In this document: positions 18,901 to 26,595 of the stretch, piece after piece
Layout: the number at the start of each line of letters is the position of its first letter
Numbering within the stretch: the first letter of the stretch is position 1
Assembly (NCBI GenBank): GCA_964251965.1
Contig: CAXULQ010000002.1
Coordinates: 417,688 to 481,687, forward strand
Source: Mucilaginibacter_A sp964251965
GTDB lineage: Bacteria; Bacteroidota; Bacteroidia; Sphingobacteriales; Sphingobacteriaceae
Length of the DNA stretch: 64,000 nucleotides
Direction: 5' to 3'
The notes under the pieces: generated by a model
The model's input: only the letters and a program-made list of their open reading frames with translations
The model's database searches: none
What the model was told of the DNA's origin: nothing
Program-made: the position numbers and the translations under genes

Positions 18901-19003
18901 AACAACAATCAACTTTTGTTACTTGTTGGGCTAATGTTCTATTTAAGGTGATTGATAAAAATAGTAAATAACTAAAAATTGTTGCACACAGTTTTAGCTT
19001 CAT
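15968..19003 (-). CDS. Large secreted protein with FlgD-like and beta-propeller regions, function unknown
   Basis: A 1011-residue exported protein. Residues 1-25 are a signal peptide (KLCATIFSYLLFLSITLN, ending ..LAQQ). Residues ~65-135 resemble a FlgD/SbsA Ig-like module (AGIYNSSGVLLRTLWSG, then AAPLGNYTVKVLTN), as found before beta-propellers. Residues ~150-480 carry NHL/beta-propeller-like repeats (PDGKIWIGDTGNARVVLLQA is one), and the last ~170 residues look like a LamG/concanavalin-type jelly roll (NWTLSFQYQINGN, TFRIRAGGSG). There is no type IX sorting tail. Codon use is clearly more GC-rich than the flanking glycosyltransferases and it abuts the IS1 element, both hints of separate origin. 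It may bind or process the exported glycan, but nothing proves an enzyme activity. Confidence 0.8.
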   Translation of the reverse strand: MKLKLCATIFSYLLFLSITLNRTLAQQVTKVDCCLDVGSKATIIINNNSSNVNSVPSNATVIVNSGFNFTLNTAANTSAGIYNSSGVLLRTLWSGIPYAAGCYSAQWDGNLDDGTAAPLGNYTVKVLTNNVQYTWEGVVGNSSTDLTGDYVQKTLPLAMCFIGTTGYVAGGYSEHVPQQKQFLTSDPNKSSIPHYGGTTQSSERVCTDGNIIYWAGGNYYNNDYWVFGAYPANNGNPAASMVPFSSGVTESFSDASGSATYTNTISVTKNNANGHITDICVQNTGNFLFVARSGINQVQVVDKRVSSGATLQTLTFSGIKGMVCDDNGHLFLSYANLVKRFNINTDGTLTDSGISFSGLTTPGTLGISPDFATLAIADDATNQTKFYNTSNGTATGNILGEGGSFATNPYATADRFYHIDYIAYQPDGKIWIGDTGNARVVLLQADGTYVNQITNVPSSYNVTVDPNNPIRVFNNLLEYERDYSKPLDNGTNGSWKLKANWKAGFTGSYDTYAGFNYVVTLNNGKTYGKVYSTGIGYSLVELTPTGLRYISANFNGNIGSDGTVFNTQNNGSYVTVSKQVLTGFDGSNNPVWAAPVVFVTTPSGTNNEYSPGWAYENNTGHTNLSDKYVFFNNSGPPSNGNPDGTLGYHLGAIKTGQNSYLWKTSRSTFTSYTGDYPNNGDFDIGNGWPGQHSLTHAMVYGHDIFWNVNGEFWKPNSGAPEINIWNHFYDDGLFVGQFGITGPKAALTGSSPAMMAGNAIVTSMTKVGNDYYIYHCDESVHAGIHSWHVTGINTIAEQSIPVTVSSTITPVAAPTDLMAGIPYKSTGFYGGNGWAMNPSAAANGWSVTTTQNAYLKSDNDVYIQSDGNAGGVYKTVTRTLGVNNTNNWTLSFQYQINGNLNDNYNLDVLDASGKILLTFRTQYSFHLINGAQYLPGTVNANLLRFGFVSFVVKNINGAVTASIDGNATVAETPNDSGGNFSQPATFRIRAGGSGDNNHTLLSVKGLRFVGQ

Positions 19004-19809
19004 TCTTTACAACCTTTAATTTTGACGGTGGAAATGTAGAAGTATAAATTAAACCTGATACTTTGATCATCACTGTTTCTATTTCTCATAAACCGATTGA
19101 GTTTAAATTGTAGTCTTTTTGGACCCAATACCATTTTAACTAAAACATATTGATGGTAAGGCACCCTTTTTAAAAGCAAAATTACATTATGTTTTTTTTA
19201 TGGCATAAAAGAAGTATTGATTATTAATTAAACAATATTCTGATAAGCACTTGTATTTTAAACTGTAAATAGAGTGAATACATAAATTAAGGTATGATTA
19301 TCTTCTCTTTAATTTATCAAACTTTTATTAAAATATTCGATGACTTCTTCTTTACTTAGAATTATGGTTGCTGTCCTAAACATAACAGAAGGTAGCAAAA
19401 GATTTCGAAAGTATAAGGTTGAACTATCACAAAAATTTCATAAAGTTTATTAAGTATTTAACTTATGCAACTATAATATAATTGAAGAAACTTCTTTGGG
19501 TATAACGATAATAATTAGTAAAAAGTTACTAAATTTTAAAGGTAATCAGAATAAGTGAAAGGAAAATATTTATTGTGTGAGTTGTTAATATTTAACTGCG
19601 ATTAGAATATAATTAAAATGAATAATAAGAAAGGTGAATTCTTAATTGGGAAAATAAAAAAGTAATTTACGTCTATTGCTGCGGACGATCATTACCTCAA
19701 AAATCCCTTCATATACAATTTCCGTAGCTTCAGTAAATTAGTAATTTTTTTAAACAAATATATTTTTAAGATGTGTATATTTACATTAACCTCTTAAAAC
19801 TAAACCATT
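19004..19809. other. Gene-free stretch with a single repeat arm
   Basis: About 800 bp without a credible gene between divergent transcription units. It holds a right-hand arm of the TGCTTCTTTTA family (TGGCATAAAAGAAGTAT, ending 19217) with no obvious left partner. TATATTTA near 19777 matches the Bacteroidota -7 box with one mismatch and could serve the OmpA-like gene. Confidence 0.5.
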
Positions 19810-20283
19810 ATGAAAAACAAAGTATTTTTAACAGCAGTTTCTGCTATGGTATTATTTTTTTTTAGCTTTAAAGCAATTGATTTTACTCCTGCAAAAAAAG
19901 CTGTCAAAAAGGTCAGTAACATTGACAAGAGTACGCTGATTGCAGAAGTTACTAAAAATTTGGAATATGACTTTGCGAAAGCTTCTGTTCGGACTGGATA
20001 TTACAGCAACTTGAACAAATTAGCTAAGCTTGTAATTGATGACGATTATGTAGTATCGCTTCGCGGACATGCAGATTCTATTGGCCAGTACAAACCAAAT
20101 TGGGTTTTGTCAGAAAAAAGGGCAGTCGAAGTGAAAAATTATCTTATTTCAAAAGGGGTAAAAAAAGATCGTATTGTTGCAATCCCTTATGGCAGTACCT
20201 TGCCGATTGCTACAAACAAAACTCCGGAAGGGCGGCAGAAAAACCGGAGGGTAGAAATTAAACTAAAAGAAATTAGTAAATAG
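19810..20283 (+). CDS. OmpA-family peptidoglycan-binding protein
   Basis: A 157-residue exported protein. Residues 1-24 look like a signal peptide or N-terminal anchor (KVFLTAVSAMVLFFFSF). Residues ~50-155 form an OmpA C-terminal domain: LRGHADSIGQYKPNWVLSEK near 82-101, then NRRVEIKL at the end, where the Asp and Arg contact diaminopimelate in peptidoglycan. It has no beta-barrel. It opens the second polysaccharide block, about 400 bp ahead of wza, and may anchor export machinery to the wall, though co-transcription is doubtful because an inverted repeat and a separate promoter lie between. Confidence 0.9.
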   Translation: MKNKVFLTAVSAMVLFFFSFKAIDFTPAKKAVKKVSNIDKSTLIAEVTKNLEYDFAKASVRTGYYSNLNKLAKLVIDDDYVVSLRGHADSIGQYKPNWVLSEKRAVEVKNYLISKGVKKDRIVAIPYGSTLPIATNKTPEGRQKNRRVEIKLKEISK

Positions 20284-20314
20284 AACTGTTTTAATTACTT
20301 TATCGGAAATTTAT

Positions 20315-20407
20315 AGTGCTTCTTTTATCATGTAAAATTTGTTTTGAAACCTATGCTAATAAAAATGAGTATAGAACTTTCAAATTTTATGTGATAAAAG
20401 AAGCACT
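20315..20407. repeat. Dispersed inverted repeat, copy 3
   Basis: The arms AGTGCTTCTTTTATCATGTA and ATGTGATAAAAGAAGCACT extend by a matching TAAAATTT/AAATTTTA, giving a ~26-bp stem with two mismatches around a ~41-bp loop. It starts 32 bp after the stop of the OmpA-like gene, so it could form a 3' hairpin in that transcript. Confidence 0.8.
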
Positions 20408-20632
20408 TTGAATAAACTAAACAAATTTGAAGGAGACTATAAATTTTTATCAATATGTTAAAATCTTTTACTTGTATATGTTCACAATTATCAAGGTTTG
20501 AATTTGTCTAATTTAAACCGAAGCAATTTGAATTTATGATTTAGGAAATAGTCTCGAATCATACATAAATTATGGATTAAGACCTAATCAGTCATGAATC
20601 GATAACAAAACTTTTATATTTTTAAAAATAAC

Positions 20633-20640
20633 TATATTTG
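20633..20640 (+). promoter_or_regulatory. Candidate Bacteroidota -7 promoter box for wza-wzc
   Basis: TATATTTG matches the Bacteroidota TAnnTTTG -7 consensus exactly and lies 38 bp before the wza ATG at 20679, a suitable distance for a short leader. No perfect -33 TTTG is visible at the expected spacing. Confidence 0.5.
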
Positions 20641-20678
20641 CGTTTGAGTTCTAACAAAATAATTACTATAACCTGCGT

Positions 20679-21467
20679 ATGAAATTAAGTTTTAAGTTCC
20701 TGTTTTTGTTCTCATTTTGCTTAGTACTTCTTTCTTCTTGTACTGATGTTAGAAAATCTATTTATTTTGCTAACCAGCGGGACACTACGATTTCTTCAAA
20801 AAACGATGCGCCTTTAACATACATTCAGTCTAATGATTTACTAAGTATTGCCGTAAGCAGCCTTAACCCCGAAGCTACAGCGATATTTAATACGCCTAAT
20901 AATTCTTTTGTAAGCTCTTCGTCGGCATCGGGCATAAATTTACAATCGCCAGGGTATTTGGTCAACACAGATGGTTACATTCAATTTCCGATTCTTGGTA
21001 ACCTAAAAGTTTTGGGTTTAACCACATCCGAGTTAAAAGATATGATTACCAAAAGCCTTTTGAGCAGGAAGCTTGCAGTTGATCCGGTTGTTGTGGTAAG
21101 ACAATTAAATTTTAAAGTAAGTGTGTTAGGAGAAGTTGCTCATCCAACGGTGATTAATGTTCCAAGTGAAAAAATTTCGCTTTTAGAAGCATTGGGACTG
21201 GCTGGTGATATTACCGTTTTCGGCAGAAAAGATAATGTGTTGGTAATTAGGGAAGAAAGCGGAAAAAAGGTTTTAAAAAGATTAAATTTAAACTCAAATC
21301 AGCTGTTTTACTCTCAGTATTACTACTTGAAATCTAACGATATTGTATATGTGGAAGCTAACAAAGCAAAAGTATCCAGTTCTGGACGAACAGTTGTAAT
21401 ATTACCTATTGTTTTAAGCGGATTGTCTTTTATCGCAATTATAGTGAGCAGCATTATAAGAAAATAA
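20679..21467 (+). CDS. wza: Wza-like outer-membrane polysaccharide export lipoprotein
   Basis: A 262-residue lipoprotein, the export partner of the adjacent Wzc. The signal ends in the lipobox LSSC (Cys at residue ~21). The export domain begins with IQSNDLLSIAVSSLNPEA near residues 49-66, followed by GYLVNTDGYIQFPILGNLKV, an SLBB-like segment KVSVLGEVAHPTVINV, and a C-terminal membrane segment (VVILPIVLSGLSFIAIIV). The domain order is the same as in the copies at 13692 and 52442, but the sequence is clearly diverged, so it is an old paralogue. The stop is 11 bp from the wzc ATG. Confidence 0.94.
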   Translation: MKLSFKFLFLFSFCLVLLSSCTDVRKSIYFANQRDTTISSKNDAPLTYIQSNDLLSIAVSSLNPEATAIFNTPNNSFVSSSSASGINLQSPGYLVNTDGYIQFPILGNLKVLGLTTSELKDMITKSLLSRKLAVDPVVVVRQLNFKVSVLGEVAHPTVINVPSEKISLLEALGLAGDITVFGRKDNVLVIREESGKKVLKRLNLNSNQLFYSQYYYLKSNDIVYVEANKAKVSSSGRTVVILPIVLSGLSFIAIIVSSIIRK

Positions 21468-21478
21468 TTTTAATAATC

Positions 21479-23806
21479 ATGAACAGAAAGATTTCTGAAG
21501 ATAAGGACTCAAATTTTAGCAGCAGCTTTATATTTAGATATTTGCCTTACTGGCCTCTTTTTTTATTGTTGACTTTAATTGCTTTGGCCGGAGCATGGTT
21601 TTATTTAAAGATGGCCGTTCCGGTTTATGAAACCAACGCACGGATTTTAATTAAAGATGAAAAAAAGGGATCTGAAGATTCTAAAACCTTAGAATCACTC
21701 GATTTAATTTCTCCCAAGAAAATTATCGATAACGAGATGGAGGTGATCCAATCGAAGACCCTTCTTAATAAAGTTGTAAAAAACCTCGATTTATATGCAC
21801 CTGTTTCTGAAGAAAGAAGGTTTAACAGCATTTCTGCTTACACCGGTTCTCCTATTATAGTTGTTTCGGACAGTACTAATTCAAAGGAAGTTGCTAAAGT
21901 ATATTTTACAGCCAATAGCAATAGTGTTAAAATCGACAAAAACACTTATCCTTTAAACGAATGGGTAAACACGGAATACGGAAGGTTGAAATTCAAAAAA
22001 AACAGATACCATACTGCTGATGAAACGAACAAAAATCTATATTTTTCTTTAATCGACCCTAAAAAAGTAGTATCGTCAATAGGTTCAAGGTTAAAAGTTA
22101 CGGCAGCCAATAAATTATCAAGTATTGTTAATATTAGTTTCACGGATGAAATACCTGCACGAGGCGAAGATATTGTGAACGAACTTATAAAAGTATATAA
22201 CAAATCAATCCTTGATGAAAAAAATACACTTGCATCTAACACATCAGATTTTATTGATGAACGGCTTGCACATGTAGAAGATGACCTTGTTGCTATTGAA
22301 CATAAATTACAAGCTTATAAAGCTAACAAAGGCGCAGTTGATGTGGATACCCAAGGAAAACTGTTTCTACAAAATGTTAGCGCGAATGACCAAAAGGTTA
22401 GCGAGATCAACACTAAGTTATCGGTTTTGAACCAGGTTGAAAATTCGGTTAGGTCAAAAGACCTTTCAAACGGTATTGTACCTTCTATGGCTGGGGTAGA
22501 TGACCCAAGTTTGACACAGATGGTAAAAAATATCTATGACCTACAAATTGAAGCAGAAAGCTTAAAGAAAACCACAGGGGAAAACAATCCGTTGTATGTT
22601 ACCTACACAGATAGAATCAATAAAATAAGGCCGCAAATTCTCGCCAATATCCAGAATCAAAAACAAAGCTTGGCAGCAAGTAAAGGTAATTTGTCTTCAA
22701 CAAATAGTTCTTATTCAACCGTGCTTCAATCAATGCCAGAAACACAAAGGCAGTTGATAGATATAGACCGCGAGCAAACTATAAAAAGTAAACTTTACGA
22801 GTTTTTGCAGCAAAAGAAAGAGGAAACAGAGTTATCTTATGTTTCCAACGTGTTCGGCAGTAAAATTGTTGATCCTGCAGAATCATCAGAATATCCTGTT
22901 AGCCCAAAAAAGAAGTTTGTTTACCTCAGCTCTATTATTGTTGCTTTGCTCTTAGGATTTGGAGTGGTGGTTGGAAAAGAGACATTAAGAAGCAAAGTGA
23001 TGTTCCAAAAGGAAATTGAAAATTTAACTCAGCTTCCGGTTATTGGTGAAATTACTGCTGAAAAATCGAAAAATGCGATCGTAATCGGCAATAACCAGAA
23101 AACGCTCATTGCAGAACAATTTAGAAAATTAAGGACTACACTAAATTATTTAGGTATTGGCAACAAGCAAAAACGGATACTAATAACTTCTGCCATTTCT
23201 GGTGAGGGAAAAAGTTTTGTTGCGACAAACCTTGCGATCAGTCTGGCCCTGACTGGGAAAAAAGTTGTTTTGTTAGACTTCGACTTAAACAATCCGTCAT
23301 TGGCCGCTAAGTTAAATATAGATTCTGACCATGTAGGCGTTACAGAATATTTGCAGGGAACAACAGGTCCGGAAGCAATAATCAGGCAAACGGATATAGA
23401 CGAAAACCTGTCTTTTGTATCTACCGGAAAGCTTCCTAAAAACCCTTCAGAATTAATTATGAATGGTAAAGCTGAGGATTTATTAAACTACCTGGACGGA
23501 ATATTTGATTACATTGTAATTGACATTGCACCGGTTGGGCCGGTTTCTGATGCTTATATTATATCGCCGTTTTGTGATGCCACACTTTATATTGTGCGCC
23601 ACGGATATACGCCAAAAGTATTTGTTGAAAGAATAGACGAAAACAACAGGCTAAATAAACTAAACAATGCCGCAATTGTGTTCAATGGCGTATCTAACAG
23701 GGGTATTGGCAATAAATACGGTTATGGGTATGGCTATGGTTACGGCTACGGTTATACTTATGATGATAAGAAAAGTAACAAATCGTTCCCTGCCCTTAGA
23801 AAGTAA
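21479..23806 (+). CDS. wzc: Wzc-type bacterial tyrosine kinase with Gly-Tyr tail
   Basis: A 775-residue inner-membrane co-polymerase/kinase. Helix 1 is near residues 22-45 (PYWPLFLLLTLIALAGAWFY), the periplasmic Wzz/GNVR coiled-coil region fills ~60-470, and helix 2 is near 485-505. The kinase domain carries SGEGKSFVATNLAIS (Walker A), LLDFDLNNPSL (Walker A') and YIVIDIAPVG (Walker B). Walker A' has FDLNNP where the other two copies have LDLRKP. The C-terminus contains six or more YG dipeptides in a row (encoded at 23717-23757), an unusually regular tyrosine cluster that would be the autophosphorylation site. A strong hairpin (23840-23896) follows the stop. Confidence 0.96.
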   Translation: MNRKISEDKDSNFSSSFIFRYLPYWPLFLLLTLIALAGAWFYLKMAVPVYETNARILIKDEKKGSEDSKTLESLDLISPKKIIDNEMEVIQSKTLLNKVVKNLDLYAPVSEERRFNSISAYTGSPIIVVSDSTNSKEVAKVYFTANSNSVKIDKNTYPLNEWVNTEYGRLKFKKNRYHTADETNKNLYFSLIDPKKVVSSIGSRLKVTAANKLSSIVNISFTDEIPARGEDIVNELIKVYNKSILDEKNTLASNTSDFIDERLAHVEDDLVAIEHKLQAYKANKGAVDVDTQGKLFLQNVSANDQKVSEINTKLSVLNQVENSVRSKDLSNGIVPSMAGVDDPSLTQMVKNIYDLQIEAESLKKTTGENNPLYVTYTDRINKIRPQILANIQNQKQSLAASKGNLSSTNSSYSTVLQSMPETQRQLIDIDREQTIKSKLYEFLQQKKEETELSYVSNVFGSKIVDPAESSEYPVSPKKKFVYLSSIIVALLLGFGVVVGKETLRSKVMFQKEIENLTQLPVIGEITAEKSKNAIVIGNNQKTLIAEQFRKLRTTLNYLGIGNKQKRILITSAISGEGKSFVATNLAISLALTGKKVVLLDFDLNNPSLAAKLNIDSDHVGVTEYLQGTTGPEAIIRQTDIDENLSFVSTGKLPKNPSELIMNGKAEDLLNYLDGIFDYIVIDIAPVGPVSDAYIISPFCDATLYIVRHGYTPKVFVERIDENNRLNKLNNAAIVFNGVSNRGIGNKYGYGYGYGYGYGYTYDDKKSNKSFPALRK

Positions 23807-23839
23807 TTGGTTTCCAAATCCAAATTAGAAAGTTCCTTT

Positions 23840-23896
23840 TGCTTCTTTTATCACTATAAAAACTTCTTTGATAAATTTATAGTGATAAAAGAAGCA
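23840..23896. repeat. Dispersed inverted repeat, copy 4: strong 21-bp hairpin after wzc
   Basis: TGCTTCTTTTATCACTATAA and its perfect reverse complement TTATAGTGATAAAAGAAGCA (stem extends to 21 bp) surround a 15-base loop, 33 bp after the wzc stop. This is the best-preserved copy and could act as a terminator or mRNA-stabilising hairpin between wzc and the flippase gene. Confidence 0.85.
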
Positions 23897-24039
23897 TTTA
23901 TACTATATGGTGTATTATTAGAAAATTTTAAAGCAACACTGCAAAATTTTCAACCAATAGATCACATGTTTATGTGAAGTATATCAACAAATATAAATGC
24001 CGATACTTTTTTGTACAATATATATAGCCCATACTTTTT

Positions 24040-24171
24040 ATGCAAAAAGCTTATATCATTATAGCTCATAAAAATCCTGAACAACTTTTTCGCTTAATAA
24101 AAACAGTCAACGATGGATGTAATAGTATCGATGATGTTATTTTTTTTCATTTTATATCACAAGTTTATTAA
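24040..24171 (+). pseudogene. N-terminal remnant of a GT14 (core-2/I-branching type) glycosyltransferase
   Basis: An ATG-started frame of 43 codons reads MQKAYIIIAHKNPEQLFRLI and continues to a FFH-containing stretch before a TAA. AYxIxAHKxPEQLxRL followed by FFIHID is the opening of bacterial GT14 enzymes. Here the sequence breaks at the FFIHID position and the remaining ~250 residues are absent. It stops 18 bp before the flippase gene. It is most likely a gene lost by deletion during cluster rearrangement. Confidence 0.6.
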
Positions 24172-24189
24172 AAATATTATCTTCCTTTC

Positions 24190-25734
24190 ATGAACAAAAA
24201 TGTATTAAAGTGGAACTTTGTTTTTCAATATGGTTACGTTCTTACCAACATATTTAATTCCATTATTTTATTACCGCTTTATATAAAACATATTGATTCT
24301 GCAACATTAGGCATCTGGTTGGCAACAGGTAATATTTTAGCATGGATAACATTAACCGACCCTGGGGTTGGTGATGTTTTACAACAAAAAATTGCAGAGT
24401 TACGAGGAAAGAATTTAAATGAAGAAGTAGGCTTAACAATTGGGTCTGGGTTTATTGCTTCCGGTATAATTTTAATTTTTTCTATACTTATTGGTTTTGT
24501 ATTTTTCTTTCTTTTAGGTACAATTATTAATAAAGATGTATCAATTTATCCACACTTGCAAACGGCTTTGATGCTATCGATCATTGCAATTGGCATGTCT
24601 TTAGTCTCGTTTAGCATGTCAGGAATTAATCAAGGCTTGCAAAATTCTGCAGATGTAGCAAAAGCTACAGTTTTGGCCAATGTTCTTTTTTTGATAGTAA
24701 ACATACTGTTTTTATACAAGGGTTTTGGCGTAATATCAATTGCTTTTTCCAATTTGATCAGGGCTGTCTTTATCAATATCTACAATATTGTTTCTATGCG
24801 AAGGGTACTGAACAAGGAAAATCTTAAAGTAAATTTTGATATTCCTTTCTTTAAAAAATTTATCAAGATATTTTCTTTCACTTCCATATCCAGGATTATT
24901 ACCGGCTTATCAGGAAGTGTGGATATGATTATACTTGCACGCTTTATACAACCAAGTATGATCACCGTTTATGAAATTAACAAGCGTCCAATCAACATGA
25001 CTTCAGGTTTAATCGGCCGCCATTCTGTTGCCTTAATGCCCTTAATTTCGCATGGAAAAGGTAAAGGGGACAAAGAAAGTATCATTGCTTTTATCAATAC
25101 TCAATTTAGAATTTATTCTTACGCTGCCCTGTTTACTTCTTTTATGTTTTGGCTAACTTATCGCAACCTGATTTCACTTTGGACAGGTAGTTCCAAGTAT
25201 GCCGGAGATACAATTATGCATTTATTAGTTGCCAATTTTTTTATTGGTTTGATTGGATATTTTATGTCAAACATGGGTTATGCTTTAGGCGACATTAAAA
25301 TGAACAGTTTAGTTAATATGGTAAAAGGAGTATTGTTAGGCACATTGATGTTTTTTGTAGCCAGAAAGTTTGGGATTATCGGGACACTTTGTGTTACGTT
25401 TAGTGTGGCCTTTATCACAGATTTTTCTTATTTCTCTTACCGGCTTTTTAAATTAGGTTATCTTCAACCTGCTTTGATAAAAAATTTATTCAGTACTTGG
25501 ATAATTATAGTACCACTAAGTTTACTTGCAGGCTGGGGATGTAAACTACTGGTAGCGTATTTGTTTGCAGAAAACATTTATTTATTAAAACTCTTGGTGA
25601 GCGCATCGCTTTTTACAATTTTTTTTATACTGGCGGTATTACTTTTAGACAGCGAAATACGTAATACAATTAAAGATTTAAAAGATAAATTGTTGACTGG
25701 CCCTTTTTATAAGATGAAAATAAAAAGGGCATAA
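24190..25734 (+). CDS. Wzx-type lipid-linked oligosaccharide flippase (MOP/MATE superfamily)
   Basis: A 514-residue membrane protein with about 12-14 hydrophobic segments, as in polysaccharide flippases. It should translocate undecaprenyl-linked repeat units across the inner membrane. Supporting features are the N-terminal FNSIILLPLYIKHIDSATLG, in which the first helix pair matches the Polysacc_synt/MatE pattern, and the internal repetition of the helical halves (SRIITGLSGSVDMIILARFI mid-protein corresponds to the start of the second half). It is the first transport gene of block 2 and is followed by a GT2 and a polymerase. Substrate is unknown. Confidence 0.9.
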   Translation: MNKNVLKWNFVFQYGYVLTNIFNSIILLPLYIKHIDSATLGIWLATGNILAWITLTDPGVGDVLQQKIAELRGKNLNEEVGLTIGSGFIASGIILIFSILIGFVFFFLLGTIINKDVSIYPHLQTALMLSIIAIGMSLVSFSMSGINQGLQNSADVAKATVLANVLFLIVNILFLYKGFGVISIAFSNLIRAVFINIYNIVSMRRVLNKENLKVNFDIPFFKKFIKIFSFTSISRIITGLSGSVDMIILARFIQPSMITVYEINKRPINMTSGLIGRHSVALMPLISHGKGKGDKESIIAFINTQFRIYSYAALFTSFMFWLTYRNLISLWTGSSKYAGDTIMHLLVANFFIGLIGYFMSNMGYALGDIKMNSLVNMVKGVLLGTLMFFVARKFGIIGTLCVTFSVAFITDFSYFSYRLFKLGYLQPALIKNLFSTWIIIVPLSLLAGWGCKLLVAYLFAENIYLLKLLVSASLFTIFFILAVLLLDSEIRNTIKDLKDKLLTGPFYKMKIKRA

Positions 25735-25785
25735 TTAATTCTATATTTTTTGTATTTTGTAATCAGTTATACAATTTTTTAAATT

Positions 25786-26595
25786 ATGCCAAAGTTGGTT
25801 TTAATGCTTCGCGTAAAAGACGGAATATTTTTTGCAGACGAATGGTTGAAAAATGTAGAAAAATTAGTTGATGAAATTGTTGTGGTTGATAATGGTTCAA
25901 CAGACGGAACTTATGAAGTATTAAAAGCACATCCAAAAGTAGTAGACATTGTTCGTACAGAAGGTTTTAATGAAGGCCGGGACAAAAACCTCGTTTATTC
26001 GATAGCAAGAAAAAGGAATCCGGACTGGTGCTTATGGATAGATATAGATGAAATTTTTGAACCGGAACTTACCCGCACTGATTTTGACAGGTTGATGAAA
26101 AGTAAAGTCATCAAAAAATATGGTTTCAGGAGGTTTCATTTTATAGACCGGGAGCATTTTGCCGGTTCGCGAGCAAGATTACATTATTCTGCCGGTCATG
26201 ATCGTGTATTATGGCGAGAATCTTCAACCGGTTACTTCGAAGATTTTATTATTGATTCGCCAAACGTAAAAGGCATTAAAGGATTACGTTTGAATACCGA
26301 TTTTAGATTGAAGCATTTAGGTTATATCAATAAAGAAATTGTTGACAGAAAAGCGGATATTTATCGTGCAATTATTCCCGATAAAGAAGAAACTTTTCAG
26401 GAAATGTATTTGCATAATGAACGAAAAATAAAATGGGTTGATAAAAGAAGCAGTTTAAAAGTGCGAAAATTAAACTGGCTTTTAACGTATCTTAGGTTTA
26501 CAACATTGGTACCAAGAATTGTAAATAAATTATCAGGGTTGATTAGTAAAGTAATTGGAAAAGTTGGCTATCAAACACAAGTTAAAGCAAAATGA
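25786..26595 (+). CDS. GT2 family glycosyltransferase
   Basis: A 269-residue GT-A enzyme of family 2. It has an N-terminal LVLMLRVKDG, EIVVVDNGSTDGTYEVL near residues 34-50 and LWIDIDEIFEP near 85-95, the metal-binding DxD region. The C-terminus is basic and soluble. Its last four bases overlap the ATG of the polymerase gene (ATGA), so the two are translationally coupled. It probably adds one sugar of the block-2 repeat unit. Confidence 0.92.
   Translation: MPKLVLMLRVKDGIFFADEWLKNVEKLVDEIVVVDNGSTDGTYEVLKAHPKVVDIVRTEGFNEGRDKNLVYSIARKRNPDWCLWIDIDEIFEPELTRTDFDRLMKSKVIKKYGFRRFHFIDREHFAGSRARLHYSAGHDRVLWRESSTGYFEDFIIDSPNVKGIKGLRLNTDFRLKHLGYINKEIVDRKADIYRAIIPDKEETFQEMYLHNERKIKWVDKRSSLKVRKLNWLLTYLRFTTLVPRIVNKLSGLISKVIGKVGYQTQVKAK

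Noticed and set aside
23717..23757. Short direct repeats that might be CRISPR
   Set aside because: They are TAYGGN hexamers coding for Tyr-Gly in Wzc, with no spacers.
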